A stretch of DNA of 31,964 nucleotides from Aurantiochytrium sp. KH105 (lineage: Eukaryota > Sar > Bigyra > Thraustochytrida > Thraustochytriidae), in NCBI GenBank assembly GCA_003116975.1, contig BGKB01000304.1:1-31964 (forward strand), read 5' to 3'. Numbering within the stretch: position 1 is the first letter of the stretch; every line of letters starts with the position of its first letter. This document shows, in pieces, positions 1 through 9,683 of this stretch. The notes under the pieces were generated by a model, which ran no database searches, was not told the DNA's origin, and was given only the letters and a program-made list of their open reading frames with translations. The position numbers and the translations under genes are program-made.

Positions 1-1
1 G

Positions 2-75
<74 letters not shown>
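1..75. repeat. (CAAG)n tetranucleotide microsatellite
   Basis: The window opens with about 18 uninterrupted copies of the tetranucleotide CAAG (CTTG on the other strand). Related but shorter or imperfect CTTG arrays occur in the spacers near 5331-5358, 17288-17300 and 20566-20595. It lies downstream of the Sfi1-like gene. It may continue beyond the left edge. The unit does not match any telomere repeat I know. Confidence 0.95.
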
Positions 76-77
<2 letters not shown>

Positions 78-130
78 GCGGGCGTAGAAATCTCGCGACC
101 TGAAGCGCGATGTAACATTAGATAATATAT

Positions 131-182
131 CTCAATATAGAGCTGTGCCGCGACAATCGTGTCTTCAATATAAAGCTGTGCC
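131..182 (-). repeat. 33-bp tandem duplication spanning a stop codon
   Basis: Two copies of a 33-nt unit, beginning GGCACAGCT on the minus strand, lie head to tail at about 150-182 and 117-149. The coding part of the first copy encodes the last residues GTALY and the TGA stop of the Sfi1-like gene. Because 33 nt is 11 codons, the second copy reads GTALY-stop again in the same frame. The copies differ at a few positions (CTTTATATTGAAGA versus CTCTATATTGAGAT). Confidence 0.75.
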
Positions 183-3100
183 CTGTCGACCTCGTCTCTT
201 CTCGTTGTTGGTTCCACAGTAGTCTCCACTGCCATCGTCCTCATCAGAGCTCAGATCGAAAGACTCGTGAATTGACTTGCGGGTCTGACCGACCATTTGC
301 AGCTGCTCCTCTTTGCGAATGATCTTCGTGGCCAGACCTTCAAGTGCAGGGTCGAATGTCGCGCCACCATAACCCGATGCTCTGGCGGATGAGGCAGCAA
401 GCGATATCGCCCCATACGAGTTGCTTAGGTCTCGCACCTCGGTCATGATCGAGTCTTCAAGGGCATCGAGGTCGCGCTCCGAGCGCATGAGCGGTGACAA
501 TGGCAAATCGGAAACCACCAAAACGTCTGATCCTCGCGAATCATTCTTGTTACGCGCCGCAGGCTCTCGTATGTCGTCGAGCTGCAATGAGCGCTGCGCC
601 GCGGGAGGACTCCGTGGAACCCAAGAAAGGGAGCCATGCAACGCGGCGCGCTCCACAGCACTGATTTCGACCTGGAGTTTCTTTTTGCGTTTCAGCTTGG
701 TCTTTTTGGCGGCACTCTTTTTGCTTGGCGACTGTGCAGGTAATGGCGACGGACGTCCAGCGTCGGGGCCGCGACGCTTATAGTAGCGCTCCTCGGCATC
801 TTGCTCTCGTTCCGTACGTGGGTGATTGCGGCACATCAGGCGATCAATCTTCACTTGGAGAGCCTGGGCTTTGGCTTGAGTTCGCGCAGTCTCCTCCTCT
901 GCCACTCGAGCTGCATGCTTTGAGCGCAAGTTCGCTTGCCGGAGCTTGCGATTGTGGCGTCGTAATGCAGCCAGGTCGACGCAAAGTGCACGCGTGTGCC
1001 ACACAAGAAATGCGCGCTGCTGATACTGTAAAAGGACTCTCGCGCGGATCGTCAGAGCCCGCTTAACACTGCGTACGAGAACGGACCAGCGTGCGAGCGC
1101 GCTAAAAGCGCGTCGTGTCGTATTTCTTTGCCACTTGCTCACAGCTGCGCCCAGACACACGAGGCCCGCGTGCTGACTGTTCCTTCGCTCACGCTGCAGG
1201 GCCGCAAGGCGTCGCCAAAGTGCAAGGCATGCGGCCATGATGCGCTGCTCCTTGGCGAAAAGCATATTATCTGCAGCCACGCGCAAACTTGTGCGCCGCC
1301 TCCAGCGATGGAGCATAGCTCGTAGCAGGCGTACGCGCGCGAAGGCCTCCGCTTCATGTCGCGCTCTCGCGCGCAAAGAGAGATCCCGCAGACGGCCCAC
1401 AGCGCGCCGCTGTCTCCATCGCTGCATTTCGGCGGCACGCCGGGCCACTCCTGCAACGCGAGCCCATTCGACAAAGATGATTCGACGCTTCTGGTTGTTG
1501 GACCAAAGCGCATGCGCAATCGTAAGCGATGTGTTTTCCTGTTCCAGCGCAAGAGCATGCCTCATACTTGCAGCGGCTCGAAGGGCTCCAAACCCTTCTT
1601 GCAGACGCAGACGCTTTAAACTTGCGACGAGCCGTCTGCACACGCGGCGCTCCTCGCGTAGCGCCATGCGCCACCTTGTGAAGGCTCGCATTTTGCGTCT
1701 TGTGGCGCGGGAGCGACTTTGCAGAGTGCCCAGAGCTCGCAGCGAATGCGCGTGCTGCACCCAAGCGAAAAACGCCTTGCGCCGACGTCCCGCCTTGCGA
1801 GCGTCCGTGAATACTGTCCATCGATCAAACCGCAATCGCAGCGTGGTCCTTCGGAGACGTTTAATGGCCTGCTTGGCCGCCCGTCGCGCCCGTGTCGCAT
1901 TTGCCCACGCAGAGAAGACGCGAATTCCAAGTTGCCGCTGCTTGCGCTGGGCCATGCGCTGCGCCACACGGATCTGCGTCGTCTCGAGGCTCGAATCTTT
2001 CTCAGAGACGACAGACTCGTGCGCAATCGTGAGGACGGCCATTTCTCCCAAAACCCGAGCAGTCAATGTCCAACGCCTCCACGCCCAAGAAAGACTCTTC
2101 AAGACCGTTCTTCGCATCCATTCTCGCAACATGCGATAGCGGCGTTTGTTGCGACGCAACGACATGTTCCATGCCTGCAAGTGTGCGCGCAGAATCTTGC
2201 GGGAGTGTTGCATCTTTACTTCGCGGCACATAGTTTCGAGCATGCGATTGTGCGAACTCTCTCTCTGTTGAACACGGGCAAACTCGCGCCAAGCGAAGAA
2301 CATCTTGCTCTGCGCAGACCGCGAAAGCCGTAGCATCGGTAAGAGCAACAATCGCTCTTGACGTTCTGCTTCTCTTGCTTTCTGAGAGACCGCTTGCCAT
2401 GTGCGCAAACTTTGACGCATCACTGTGGTGGTCCAGTGAGTACACCATTGGCCAATTACGTTAACCGCCCTGCCTTTGTAATCTGCCTTGGCACGCCAAT
2501 GTGCAAAGGCTGCGCGCACACGATACTTTTTCATCTTCAAGAGCACGGCTCGGACTCGTGTCGTCGTCGACGCGAGACCTTTCCACTTTTGCAAAGCGCT
2601 GCGAAGCTTGCGATTTGCAAGACCGCGGAGCATCCTTCGCATCGTCGCAAAGGCGGCCACGTCTCGCACGCTATCAAGCTCGCGAGCGCTTCGAGCATTC
2701 CTTGCCGCCATCTTCCACGAAAGAAATGACATGCACAGACGTTTCATTCCCATCATGCCGCCATGATGACAATGATGCTTCCAGGTTTGAAAAGCATGAT
2801 TTACAGCAGAAAGAGAAAGCTTGCGCATGGCCATCTTCAGTAGGCGTTGTTTACGGCGCACATCCTGCGAGTCTCGCGCCGTGACCATTCTCCATGTGTG
2901 CAGAGTCTTTTGCTGCTTGAGTTGGTTCTTTGCACGCACAAGAGCGCGTAGAAAAGACATTTTGCTCGCATATACCCTTATTGAACGCACCATCTCAACC
3001 CATTGACGAAAGGCTGCATGCTCGCGATGATGCACGAGCCGAAGGATGACGCGTCGGACAGTGAAGATCTTCCTTTTCGCAATGAGCGTCGAGGTTTTCC

Positions 3101-5126
3101 AGGTATTGAAAGCTGCAGCCTGCTGTCTCCGCAGCATTCGCAAGCAACACCGTCGCGCAGCAATACGTTGCTTTTCCAGCGATACCTCCTCCCAATGCTT
3201 CCTTTGCGAGTCTTGGACTCCGTGTTGCCAGCGAGAAAACGCGTGTGCAATATGATTGTGACGGAGTCGAAGCACGGCTTGCCGCAGAAAGAGCTCTCGC
3301 TGCTGGTGCCGAAAAGAATCCGCTTGCGCCAAGAGCTTGGCCCGCGAACTAAAGCGTGACCAGTGTGAGAACGCAATATACAGCTTTCGATTGAGCGCGC
3401 GAAGAATAATGCGCTTGTACAGTCGTTCCTTGCGACGAACCGCCGATGGTGAGGTAATTTGTTGCTCCAAGAACGGCGCGACTGCGATACAAGCTGGTGG
3501 ACGGCGAGTTATTCGTTTCCATTGAGCAAAAGCTGCACCAAGCGAACCATGGCGCCACCGTTGCACGATTCTTCTTAGACTGCGACCTTCTCGTGCCGCG
3601 TCGAGTGCATTTGCTTTCCAGGACGCAAACGCGCGACTCACGTCCCCAAATACGAGGCGGCTAACAGCCTTGAGCAGAACGCGTGCTCCAACACGCTTTC
3701 CTTGGGTAAGCGGACTGAGCAGGCTTTCGACAGATCTTCTCGATCTGCGTTTTGACGCTATTATTTCCAAATCTCTGTTCGTCTCGGCATCCTGATTGTG
3801 GCTTTCTTCTTCTTCTTCTTCTTCATTTTCATTTTCCACGGACTTTTGCTCTTCCCGCATAGCTTTGAGACGCGCTGCTGCTTTTTGGTGCCGAAGTCTC
3901 CGAGCCGCTTGTATACTTTCGGGATTCCCTCCGTCCTTGCAGCTCGTAGCGTCAATCTCTCGAGTCAGAGTGAAAGTCTCCTCGACGTGTGGTGGTATGG
4001 GGGGTTTGGGCGCATTCTTTTGCTTTCGAGCGCTCTCATTAGAATGACCGACAAAGTCTTTGCCTCGCTTTCTCTCTCGATAGTCCTTTTGTTCTGAAAG
4101 TAATTGTTGGTTTTGGTGCTTTTGGAGCTGTTCTTGATATTCATCGTGATCTAGCCGTTGTTGATGAGCCTGCTCCCGGTGGCACATCTGCACTTGCTTT
4201 TGAGTATGATGCTGTCCATCGTGAGCATCGTCGTATGCATGGTCATGGGGGACACCGTTCTCACCATACCTGGACGGATGGAGCGTTGAATCATCATAAT
4301 AATGAGGAGCTGAGGACTCATACTTGCCATGGCCAGTATCCAACACTTTTGTAGGATCTTCTTGAGCATGGCTCTGTCGACGACGGGGACCAATCCGTGG
4401 AATCGGCAAATGCGAATTTTGTGCCGTATTAGTCGGCCCAGCTCGTCTGGCTGTTTGAGATGATCGATGGTCCGGGGCCGCGACCATGTCACATACTAAT
4501 TCCACTCGTTTTGCCACCACTGCGCGCTCGTACAGCGTTTTGCATCGCCAAAGCGTAAAGTACCGAGATATTTTCCGTGCAAGAATGAGCTCCAGAATGC
4601 GCTCCACACGATGCAAAGCTCTTGCCATGAACTTGCGCGTGGCAGGAGACATTGTCGTGTATCGAACACGAAGTCGCGAGAGAGTCTCGCGAGCTTCTTT
4701 TTGCTTGCGACGATCTTTGACAGGCGTTGCTTGACCAAAGGAAAGTCGCACTGACGAGGAGGAAACGGAATCGTGCGTCTGTGAGGAAGGAGTGCTCTGA
4801 AGCGTTGCCCACGAATCCCAACTCAAGACTCTGGAGCGTGCAGCAGGAGATGCGGGCGGAGAACGCGCTCCGACCCAGGGAACAACAAGAACTTCGTCGT
4901 GCTCTTGTATCGAACTGCCTTCGCCAAGGCCTCGTGAATGCATAGGACCTTCGGCAATGGGTGCCGCAAGTCCCGGAGGCGTTCTTCTTGGTGGAGACTT
5001 GGTTCTCGAGCGAATAACATGATTTTCAAAGGCTACATTGCGGCGTGCATCCACGAGAGCGCCGTCCTCATTGGCCTGACTGCCTTGCGAGCGCCCAGTG
5101 CGCCCCCGAGCTGTTGCTGGCCGCAT
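165..5126 (-). CDS. Sfi1-like centrin-binding repeat protein
   Basis: This is a single open frame of 1653 residues from the first in-frame ATG. About 25 copies of the Sfi1-type motif (hydrophobic, x3, F/L-x2-W-[KR]) are visible. One copy lies near residue 190 (RYFTLWRCK), and a dense array covers about 500-1380 (AFASWKANA, AFAQWKRIT, AFRQWVEMV, AFLVWHTRA). In yeast and human Sfi1 each such helix binds one centrin, and the protein forms a filament at the spindle pole body half-bridge or centriole; the same role is inferred here. Before the array are a His/Gln-rich stretch and a Glu run, and the tail carries a Lys-rich cluster near residue 1470. The ATG has A at -3. The frame stays open 5' of this ATG through a poly-Ala run with only a GTG start, up to a stop near 5346, so an upstream coding exon is possible. 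It is longer than typical Sfi1, but repeat number varies widely. Family membership is firm; orthology is not. Confidence 0.85.
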   Translation of the reverse strand: MRPATARGRTGRSQGSQANEDGALVDARRNVAFENHVIRSRTKSPPRRTPPGLAAPIAEGPMHSRGLGEGSSIQEHDEVLVVPWVGARSPPASPAARSRVLSWDSWATLQSTPSSQTHDSVSSSSVRLSFGQATPVKDRRKQKEARETLSRLRVRYTTMSPATRKFMARALHRVERILELILARKISRYFTLWRCKTLYERAVVAKRVELVCDMVAAPDHRSSQTARRAGPTNTAQNSHLPIPRIGPRRRQSHAQEDPTKVLDTGHGKYESSAPHYYDDSTLHPSRYGENGVPHDHAYDDAHDGQHHTQKQVQMCHREQAHQQRLDHDEYQEQLQKHQNQQLLSEQKDYRERKRGKDFVGHSNESARKQKNAPKPPIPPHVEETFTLTREIDATSCKDGGNPESIQAARRLRHQKAAARLKAMREEQKSVENENEEEEEEESHNQDAETNRDLEIIASKRRSRRSVESLLSPLTQGKRVGARVLLKAVSRLVFGDVSRAFASWKANALDAAREGRSLRRIVQRWRHGSLGAAFAQWKRITRRPPACIAVAPFLEQQITSPSAVRRKERLYKRIILRALNRKLYIAFSHWSRFSSRAKLLAQADSFRHQQRELFLRQAVLRLRHNHIAHAFSRWQHGVQDSQRKHWEEVSLEKQRIAARRCCLRMLRRQQAAAFNTWKTSTLIAKRKIFTVRRVILRLVHHREHAAFRQWVEMVRSIRVYASKMSFLRALVRAKNQLKQQKTLHTWRMVTARDSQDVRRKQRLLKMAMRKLSLSAVNHAFQTWKHHCHHGGMMGMKRLCMSFLSWKMAARNARSARELDSVRDVAAFATMRRMLRGLANRKLRSALQKWKGLASTTTRVRAVLLKMKKYRVRAAFAHWRAKADYKGRAVNVIGQWCTHWTTTVMRQSLRTWQAVSQKAREAERQERLLLLPMLRLSRSAQSKMFFAWREFARVQQRESSHNRMLETMCREVKMQHSRKILRAHLQAWNMSLRRNKRRYRMLREWMRRTVLKSLSWAWRRWTLTARVLGEMAVLTIAHESVVSEKDSSLETTQIRVAQRMAQRKQRQLGIRVFSAWANATRARRAAKQAIKRLRRTTLRLRFDRWTVFTDARKAGRRRKAFFAWVQHAHSLRALGTLQSRSRATRRKMRAFTRWRMALREERRVCRRLVASLKRLRLQEGFGALRAAASMRHALALEQENTSLTIAHALWSNNQKRRIIFVEWARVAGVARRAAEMQRWRQRRAVGRLRDLSLRARARHEAEAFARVRLLRAMLHRWRRRTSLRVAADNMLFAKEQRIMAACLALWRRLAALQRERRNSQHAGLVCLGAAVSKWQRNTTRRAFSALARWSVLVRSVKRALTIRARVLLQYQQRAFLVWHTRALCVDLAALRRHNRKLRQANLRSKHAARVAEEETARTQAKAQALQVKIDRLMCRNHPRTEREQDAEERYYKRRGPDAGRPSPLPAQSPSKKSAAKKTKLKRKKKLQVEISAVERAALHGSLSWVPRSPPAAQRSLQLDDIREPAARNKNDSRGSDVLVVSDLPLSPLMRSERDLDALEDSIMTEVRDLSNSYGAISLAASSARASGYGGATFDPALEGLATKIIRKEEQLQMVGQTRKSIHESFDLSSDEDDGSGDYCGTNNEKRRGRQGTALY

Positions 5127-5156
5127 CTTGCGCCACGAGGGCAAGACGCTGCTCTC

Positions 5157-5219
5157 GGCAGCAGCAGCAGCAGCAGCAGCAGCAGCGGCAGCAGCGGCAG
5201 CAGCGGCAGCGGCGGCGGC
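5157..5219. repeat. GCN trinucleotide run (poly-Ala in minus frame)
   Basis: Twenty-one consecutive GCN codons on the minus strand (GCC then mostly GCT/GCC) lie in frame with the Sfi1-like gene, immediately 5' of its first ATG. They would encode poly-Ala if a spliced upstream exon supplied the start; otherwise this is a 5'UTR microsatellite. Confidence 0.85.
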
Positions 5220-5438
5220 GGTGGCTGCAGCCACCTTTGTAATTAAAGACTGACTGCAGCGGGCAAAAAATTGCGCGTGCGTCAGCGTACACGAATGAAG
5301 GGCATGCGATTGTAAGAAAACACTTGGTTGTGCTTGCTTCCTTGCTTACTTGCTTGCTCATTCACACGAAGAGAAGGTGGGAAAAAAAATAGCCGTTCGT
5401 GTTAGGCCAGATAATTCTTGCTCCTTATTTAGACCAAT

Positions 5439-5444
5439 TTTATT
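5439..5444 (-). promoter_or_regulatory. Possible poly(A) signal AATAAA
   Basis: AATAAA on the minus strand lies about 150 nt past the stop codon of the ankyrin-kinase gene, in a locally AT-rich stretch. The hexamer is short, so this is weak evidence. Confidence 0.35.
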
Positions 5445-5590
5445 TTTCATTCGAAAAGCAGCGCATCTTCCTTCGAGTCGATGCGCACTTTCAAGTAAGC
5501 TAACAGTAAGATCAGACAAAGTGATGATCTGGCCCAAGGAGATGCAAACCGTGCTCTTCTCTTCTCAGTCAGTCACGAGATGGACGTGAT

Positions 5591-8500
5591 TTAAAAGCTA
5601 AAGTTGTCGCCGACAATGTCCGGCGTTAGGAGAGGACGCAAATTGTTCTGCACGCTGGCACGTATGCCTGCGTCTTGAACGCGCCTTGCCATGTAGTCGC
5701 AAAGACGCTGAGCTCGAAGCTGGCACCAAACTTGCCGCACAACGTGCTTTTGGCCAAAGAAGCGATCTTCGCCAGCAGGCTTCGACGCACAACTCGCCAC
5801 ATGTTGATGACAAGCTCGTGAGTCGTTGCCCGTATCCTGCAAGCACCAGGCGCAGAAACGACACGGGCAAGCGCCGCACTCCAGAGCACAGCAGCCGTCA
5901 TAGTCAACGAAGGCTGCCGAGCAACGAGGGCACGACATGGTGAGAATCTCATTCTGGATCGTACGAATGTGGTTCTGCGTCGTTGGGTCCAGCCCATGTT
6001 CGCGGAGTGCGGCGTCGATACGATCACGAAGCTGACGCTTCTGCTCAGCTGCGGCGTCTCGCTCAAAGTGCGCGCGAACGATGTCAAGCAGAGCTCCAAA
6101 GTCCTCTGGAACCACGGATGCAATGGTGCGTCCAGAGATGAGGAGCTCACAGTCTGGAGTGACACAGCACATGCTTCCATCTCGTAGTACATTAACGTGC
6201 GCCTTAGGTTGCGTAGCTGCACGTACCGACCCGCTCAGACACTCTTTGCACGTAAAGTGATCATCGGCGCAAGAAACGCCCTCCTTGACGGGATAAATGT
6301 CAAGGCAAATTGCACATGAGGCCTGCTTCACGGGCTCAACCTGAAAGGCTTCGTGACGCAAGGCCTGAAGCGCCGTGGGTCGCTGCGTTGGTTCTGTGGA
6401 CCGTAAAAACGAAATGAGCGACGTAGTTGCGTCAGATACCTCTTTGTTTTCGAAGAGATCCGCAAGAACCATACCCGCGGAGAAGAGATCCACCGCAGAC
6501 TCAACCCTGTCGACATTTCCATTGCGAAGCTCAGGGGCCATGAATCTGTAGGTGGCTTGCATAGGCTGCGTCATGGTCACATTGTGCATTTGGACACCAT
6601 CAAAGTCGCCAAGAACAGGTGATAGGCCTGGGGCGAGAAAGATATTCTCAGGCTTGACGTCGCAGTGCACGTAGCCTTGCGAGTGCAAGTCGTGCAGACC
6701 AGACAAAAGACCGATGGCAATACGTCTGCGCGTCGCCAGATCTGCATGTGGATTCTCGCGGATCCAGGTGGAAAGATCGCCGCCCGAATAAAAGGGCATC
6801 AGAGTGCATCCCTGATGCGCATCTTGCATGAAAACGCCTTGGATGCGCACGATGTAGGCTGATTTGATCTGAGCAAGCGCTGCGACCTGGCGATAGAAAC
6901 GACTACTCCATTGGTCATTGGCAAGATGAAAAGATTTGAGCACAAAGTCTTGACCGTTGAGATCGCGCACTTTGAGCACGGACTTGCCGGGCTTGGACGC
7001 AAGCTCCGAAAGGGTCTCAAAGTCGCTGCGCTTTGCATTCGTCAACCAAAGGCCCAGCGTAGACAGCTCGCGAGGCACACTAGCCTTTACGCCCAAGCTC
7101 TTCATCCACTTGTCATCTCGTAGCAGCTCCGGATAGTGCTCTTCTGCGTGCCTCAGCACCCGTGCGCGCTCTTTACGAAGCTCGCTGTCCAGCTTGTAAA
7201 GACTCCCGAGCTGAGCAAGCTCTTGCTCGAGACCGTGAATTCGATCTCGCGCTTTTGCATCTCCGTCATTGGCATCTTCGCGAGTGCGTTCGAGCTTGAG
7301 CTCAAGGTCTTCTCGTCTCCGCTTACTCTGCGAAATGTTCTGAATCATTTCTGCCATACGCGATGTGTCTGGCGGCACGAGCCCGGGAACGTGCTTGGAA
7401 AGAGAGCTTGACAGATCTTCTACGGCGGTCTGCAAGCGCGAGACATCGTCTTTCACCGTGCAGCAAGTGTAGAACGATATGGTGCTGGCCAACGCACGAC
7501 GCACCTCCTCCAATGGAGCGTCTGCCATGATATCGGCGTCTGTCAAGGCGCTGAGCTCTTCTTCAAATGCTAGCTGTACGTTTCGAAGCTTCACTGTGAG
7601 ATTCCTTGTCCTGGCAGAATGCTTTAACGTCGTGAAGAGCCTGCTGCAGGACATGAAGCTTCCAACAATTGGAGCAGCGACGACGTAGGGCGGACGTCTC
7701 ATTTTATTGCTTTGCATCATTATCATCATCATCACCAATAACAATAACAACAACGACAATGACAACAACCAGAAGTCGCCAACCACTACCAATACCATCA
7801 ACACCATCACAACGACCACTTGCAGCACCGACTGAATATCAAAGCGCCCTGTGCTCTCGTCCAAAGCGGTGATAGCTGCTTCGGTTTCCTGACGCATAGC
7901 GCTCGTGTCGTGCCGAGCCTCCCAGGCTTTTAAAGCGTCCATTGCGGCTTGCGTTGCCTTCTGTACCTCGCCAAACGACACAGGTGTGACAACACCGTCA
8001 ACGTCCGCAGATTCTTTCAGGATATCCTTCCACAGACTATGACAGGTGTCCACCACGGCCTTTGTTCCTGGATTCGCGAGTTTCCTCCGAAGCTGACCTT
8101 CAATACCCCCTGACAAAGCATCCTGAATACCCGCGACAAGGTCGCGTCGGATTGTATCCCGTTCATGTACTTTTTCCGAATTCGCCTTGACAGCCTCCTG
8201 GAGCGCAATGAGCTCTTTCTCTTTTTCGCGAAGAATAGTTTGCTGCCTGTCGAAATTTGCAAGAGATGCGACCGGATCTTTGAGTGAGAGCTGCTCGGCA
8301 AGGATCTCGGCCAGCCTCGGATGAAGAATAGGCTTTCCTTCCTTGCGCTTTGTCCGCGCAAGGGTAACCTTTGCAGCTAGTACTTCGATACTGGCTATTG
8401 GCTCAGGATGCGCAAATGCCTCAAACAACTCTCGGCAATCTGGCGCACTTGGAATGCCCAGTTGCTCAAGACGAGCAGGAGTGAGACGACGAGCTTCTTC

Positions 8501-9683
8501 CAGTGTTCGCACCCCCTGATCAAAAAGCTTGACGGCCATCACTCGCAGTGCGTTGCTGTGGAAATGTTCCAGCGGTATCGAGAGTGTGAAAGAAAGAAAG
8601 GCGGACAGCTCCATGCGATCCTTGGAAGACGCATGCGCAAGAGCATCGTCTATTCCAAGAGACTTGCTCGAAAGACCTGCGCTGCCTTCAAACAGAAGCT
8701 TTGCAAGAGTCAAACTGTCATCTTCCTTGTTGAATTTGCAAGCGTAGATCATGGGGGTGAGACTCAGTTTGTCACGCGCATCGACCTGTGCCCCGTCCGA
8801 CACGAGCTTTTTCGCCCTCGCAAGGTCGCCCTTCCTGCATGCCTGCATAAGAGGCGTCTGACTCTTTTCGTACAAATCTTGAGCCCGGTCGAGAATGGCT
8901 TCGGGCTCTGTGTCTCCGTTGCTGAAAGTTTATAGAAGAACCAACGTCAGAACAAGAAAGGTGGCGGAGACCCCATCGTTTCTGTGTAACTTACTCTTGT
9001 GAAAGCAACGACGCCGCCACGACGCTCCGCGGCTGCTGCAAGCTGCCCTGCACACCCCGCGCCACCTCCAACATCGTCGCGAACTCCAGGAACGCGACGG
9101 CGTCGGCGCGTTTACATTCCTTGGCCAGCGCCAGCGCGTCGCACCCTTTCTTAGTTTTCAACTCCAGATCGGCGCTCGCCGCGTAGCAGAGCTTGATGCA
9201 GCGCAGGAGACCCGACGCGGCGTGGTGCGATGATTGAGACGGCTGCTGACATGCCAGCATGAGCGCGGTCCATCCGTTGTTGTTCTGCAGGTCAAGCTTC
9301 GCGCCTCGCTCGATGAGCAACTGGACCGTGTCGGGCTGCTCGTAGCGGCACGCGAACATGAGCGCGGTCCATTCGCCGTTGCTCTGCAGGTCGAGCTTTG
9401 CGCCGCGCTCGATGAGCAGCTGGGCCGTGTCGGGCTGCTCGTAGCGGCACGCCTCCATAAGCGCGGTCCACCCTCCGTTGCGCTGCAGGTCGAGCTTGGC
9501 GCCGCGCTCGATGAGCCACTGCGCGATGGCGGGCTGGCCCCCCGAGCCTTCGTAGAGGGCCCACATGAGCGGCGTGTGCTTATTCGCCGTCACCGGCGCG
9601 TCGAGCAGGGCGGGGTCGTCCTGCACGGCGCGCTGCACGCCGGCGAGGTCGCCGTTCTCGACGAGGTCGCGCAGGCTCGGCAT
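5591..9683 (-). CDS. Ankyrin / SAM-like / protein kinase / RING-RING2 fusion protein (two exons)
   Basis: Exon 1 is 8995-9683 and exon 2 is 5591-8921; joined they give 1339 residues. Exon 1 starts at an ATG with A at -3 and encodes ankyrin repeats, three nearly identical. More ankyrin sequence follows at about 250-315, then a partial SAM-like segment (about 350-395), coiled coil (about 440-585, 750-815), a protein kinase (about 870-1120) and a zinc-binding C-terminus. The kinase has the VLKSF lysine, HCDVKPEN catalytic loop, DFD in place of DFG, and MAPEL, so it is probably active, although the Gly-rich loop is weak. The C-terminus has a RING1-like CAIC...HFTCKEC cluster from about 1099 and, from about 1224, CPRC...DGCCALEC...CRFCAWC, resembling RING2 of RBR ubiquitin ligases. 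No separate IBR is obvious. A signalling kinase that also ubiquitinates is inferred. The main uncertainty is a hydrophobic segment at about 598-638 that may be an unspliced intron. Confidence 0.8.
7574..7819 (-). other. Candidate stop-free intron inside the ankyrin-kinase gene
   Basis: The plus-strand DNA here is runs of CAT, CAA and CAC. Read in the gene frame it gives an abrupt block of V, M and L about 40 residues long in the middle of an otherwise charged coiled coil. A GT donor follows GTGCTGCAA at 7819 and an in-phase acceptor GTACAG ends at 7574; removing 246 nt keeps the frame and joins two helical stretches. Other acceptors inside the interval are possible. The alternative is a genuine membrane-spanning or low-complexity coding insert. 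Confidence 0.45.
8922..8994 (-). other. 73-nt spliceosomal intron
   Basis: The donor GTAAGT starts at 8994 and the acceptor CTTTCAG ends at 8922. A CTGAC branch-point-like motif (8946-8950) lies about 25 nt before the acceptor, and there is a T-rich stretch. The ankyrin frame otherwise stops at the TAA inside the donor, and the downstream frame has no ATG before its own ankyrin repeat. Splicing joins them in phase 2 (GA+C = Asp) without a stop, which is strong internal support. Confidence 0.85.
9267..9520 (-). repeat. 99-bp tandem repeats encoding ankyrin units
   Basis: About 2.5 copies with an exact 99-bp period are visible (GGTCC anchors at 9267, 9366 and 9465). Each encodes a 33-residue ankyrin repeat containing WTALM, ACRYEQPDT and LLIERGAKLDLQ. 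Identity between copies is high at the DNA level, including many third positions, which indicates recent unequal duplication or gene conversion. Confidence 0.9.

Larger units (their letters stand above)
5127..5590. other. Spacer between two minus-strand genes
   Basis: No gene is recognised here. The right part is the 3' flank of the ankyrin-kinase gene and the left part is the 5' flank of the Sfi1-like gene. It holds the poly-Ala trinucleotide run at 5157-5219, an imperfect CTTG/CTTA array at 5331-5358, and AT-rich sequence at 5420-5455 with a possible poly(A) signal. Confidence 0.6.

Noticed and set aside
1..75. Telomere or chromosome end
   Set aside because: The CAAG unit is not a telomeric repeat that I know. 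A microsatellite at the window edge explains it.
1237..2139. 300-codon plus-strand frame inside the Sfi1-like gene
   Set aside because: It is Arg-rich translation of the antisense of the Sfi1 repeats, with no independent signature.
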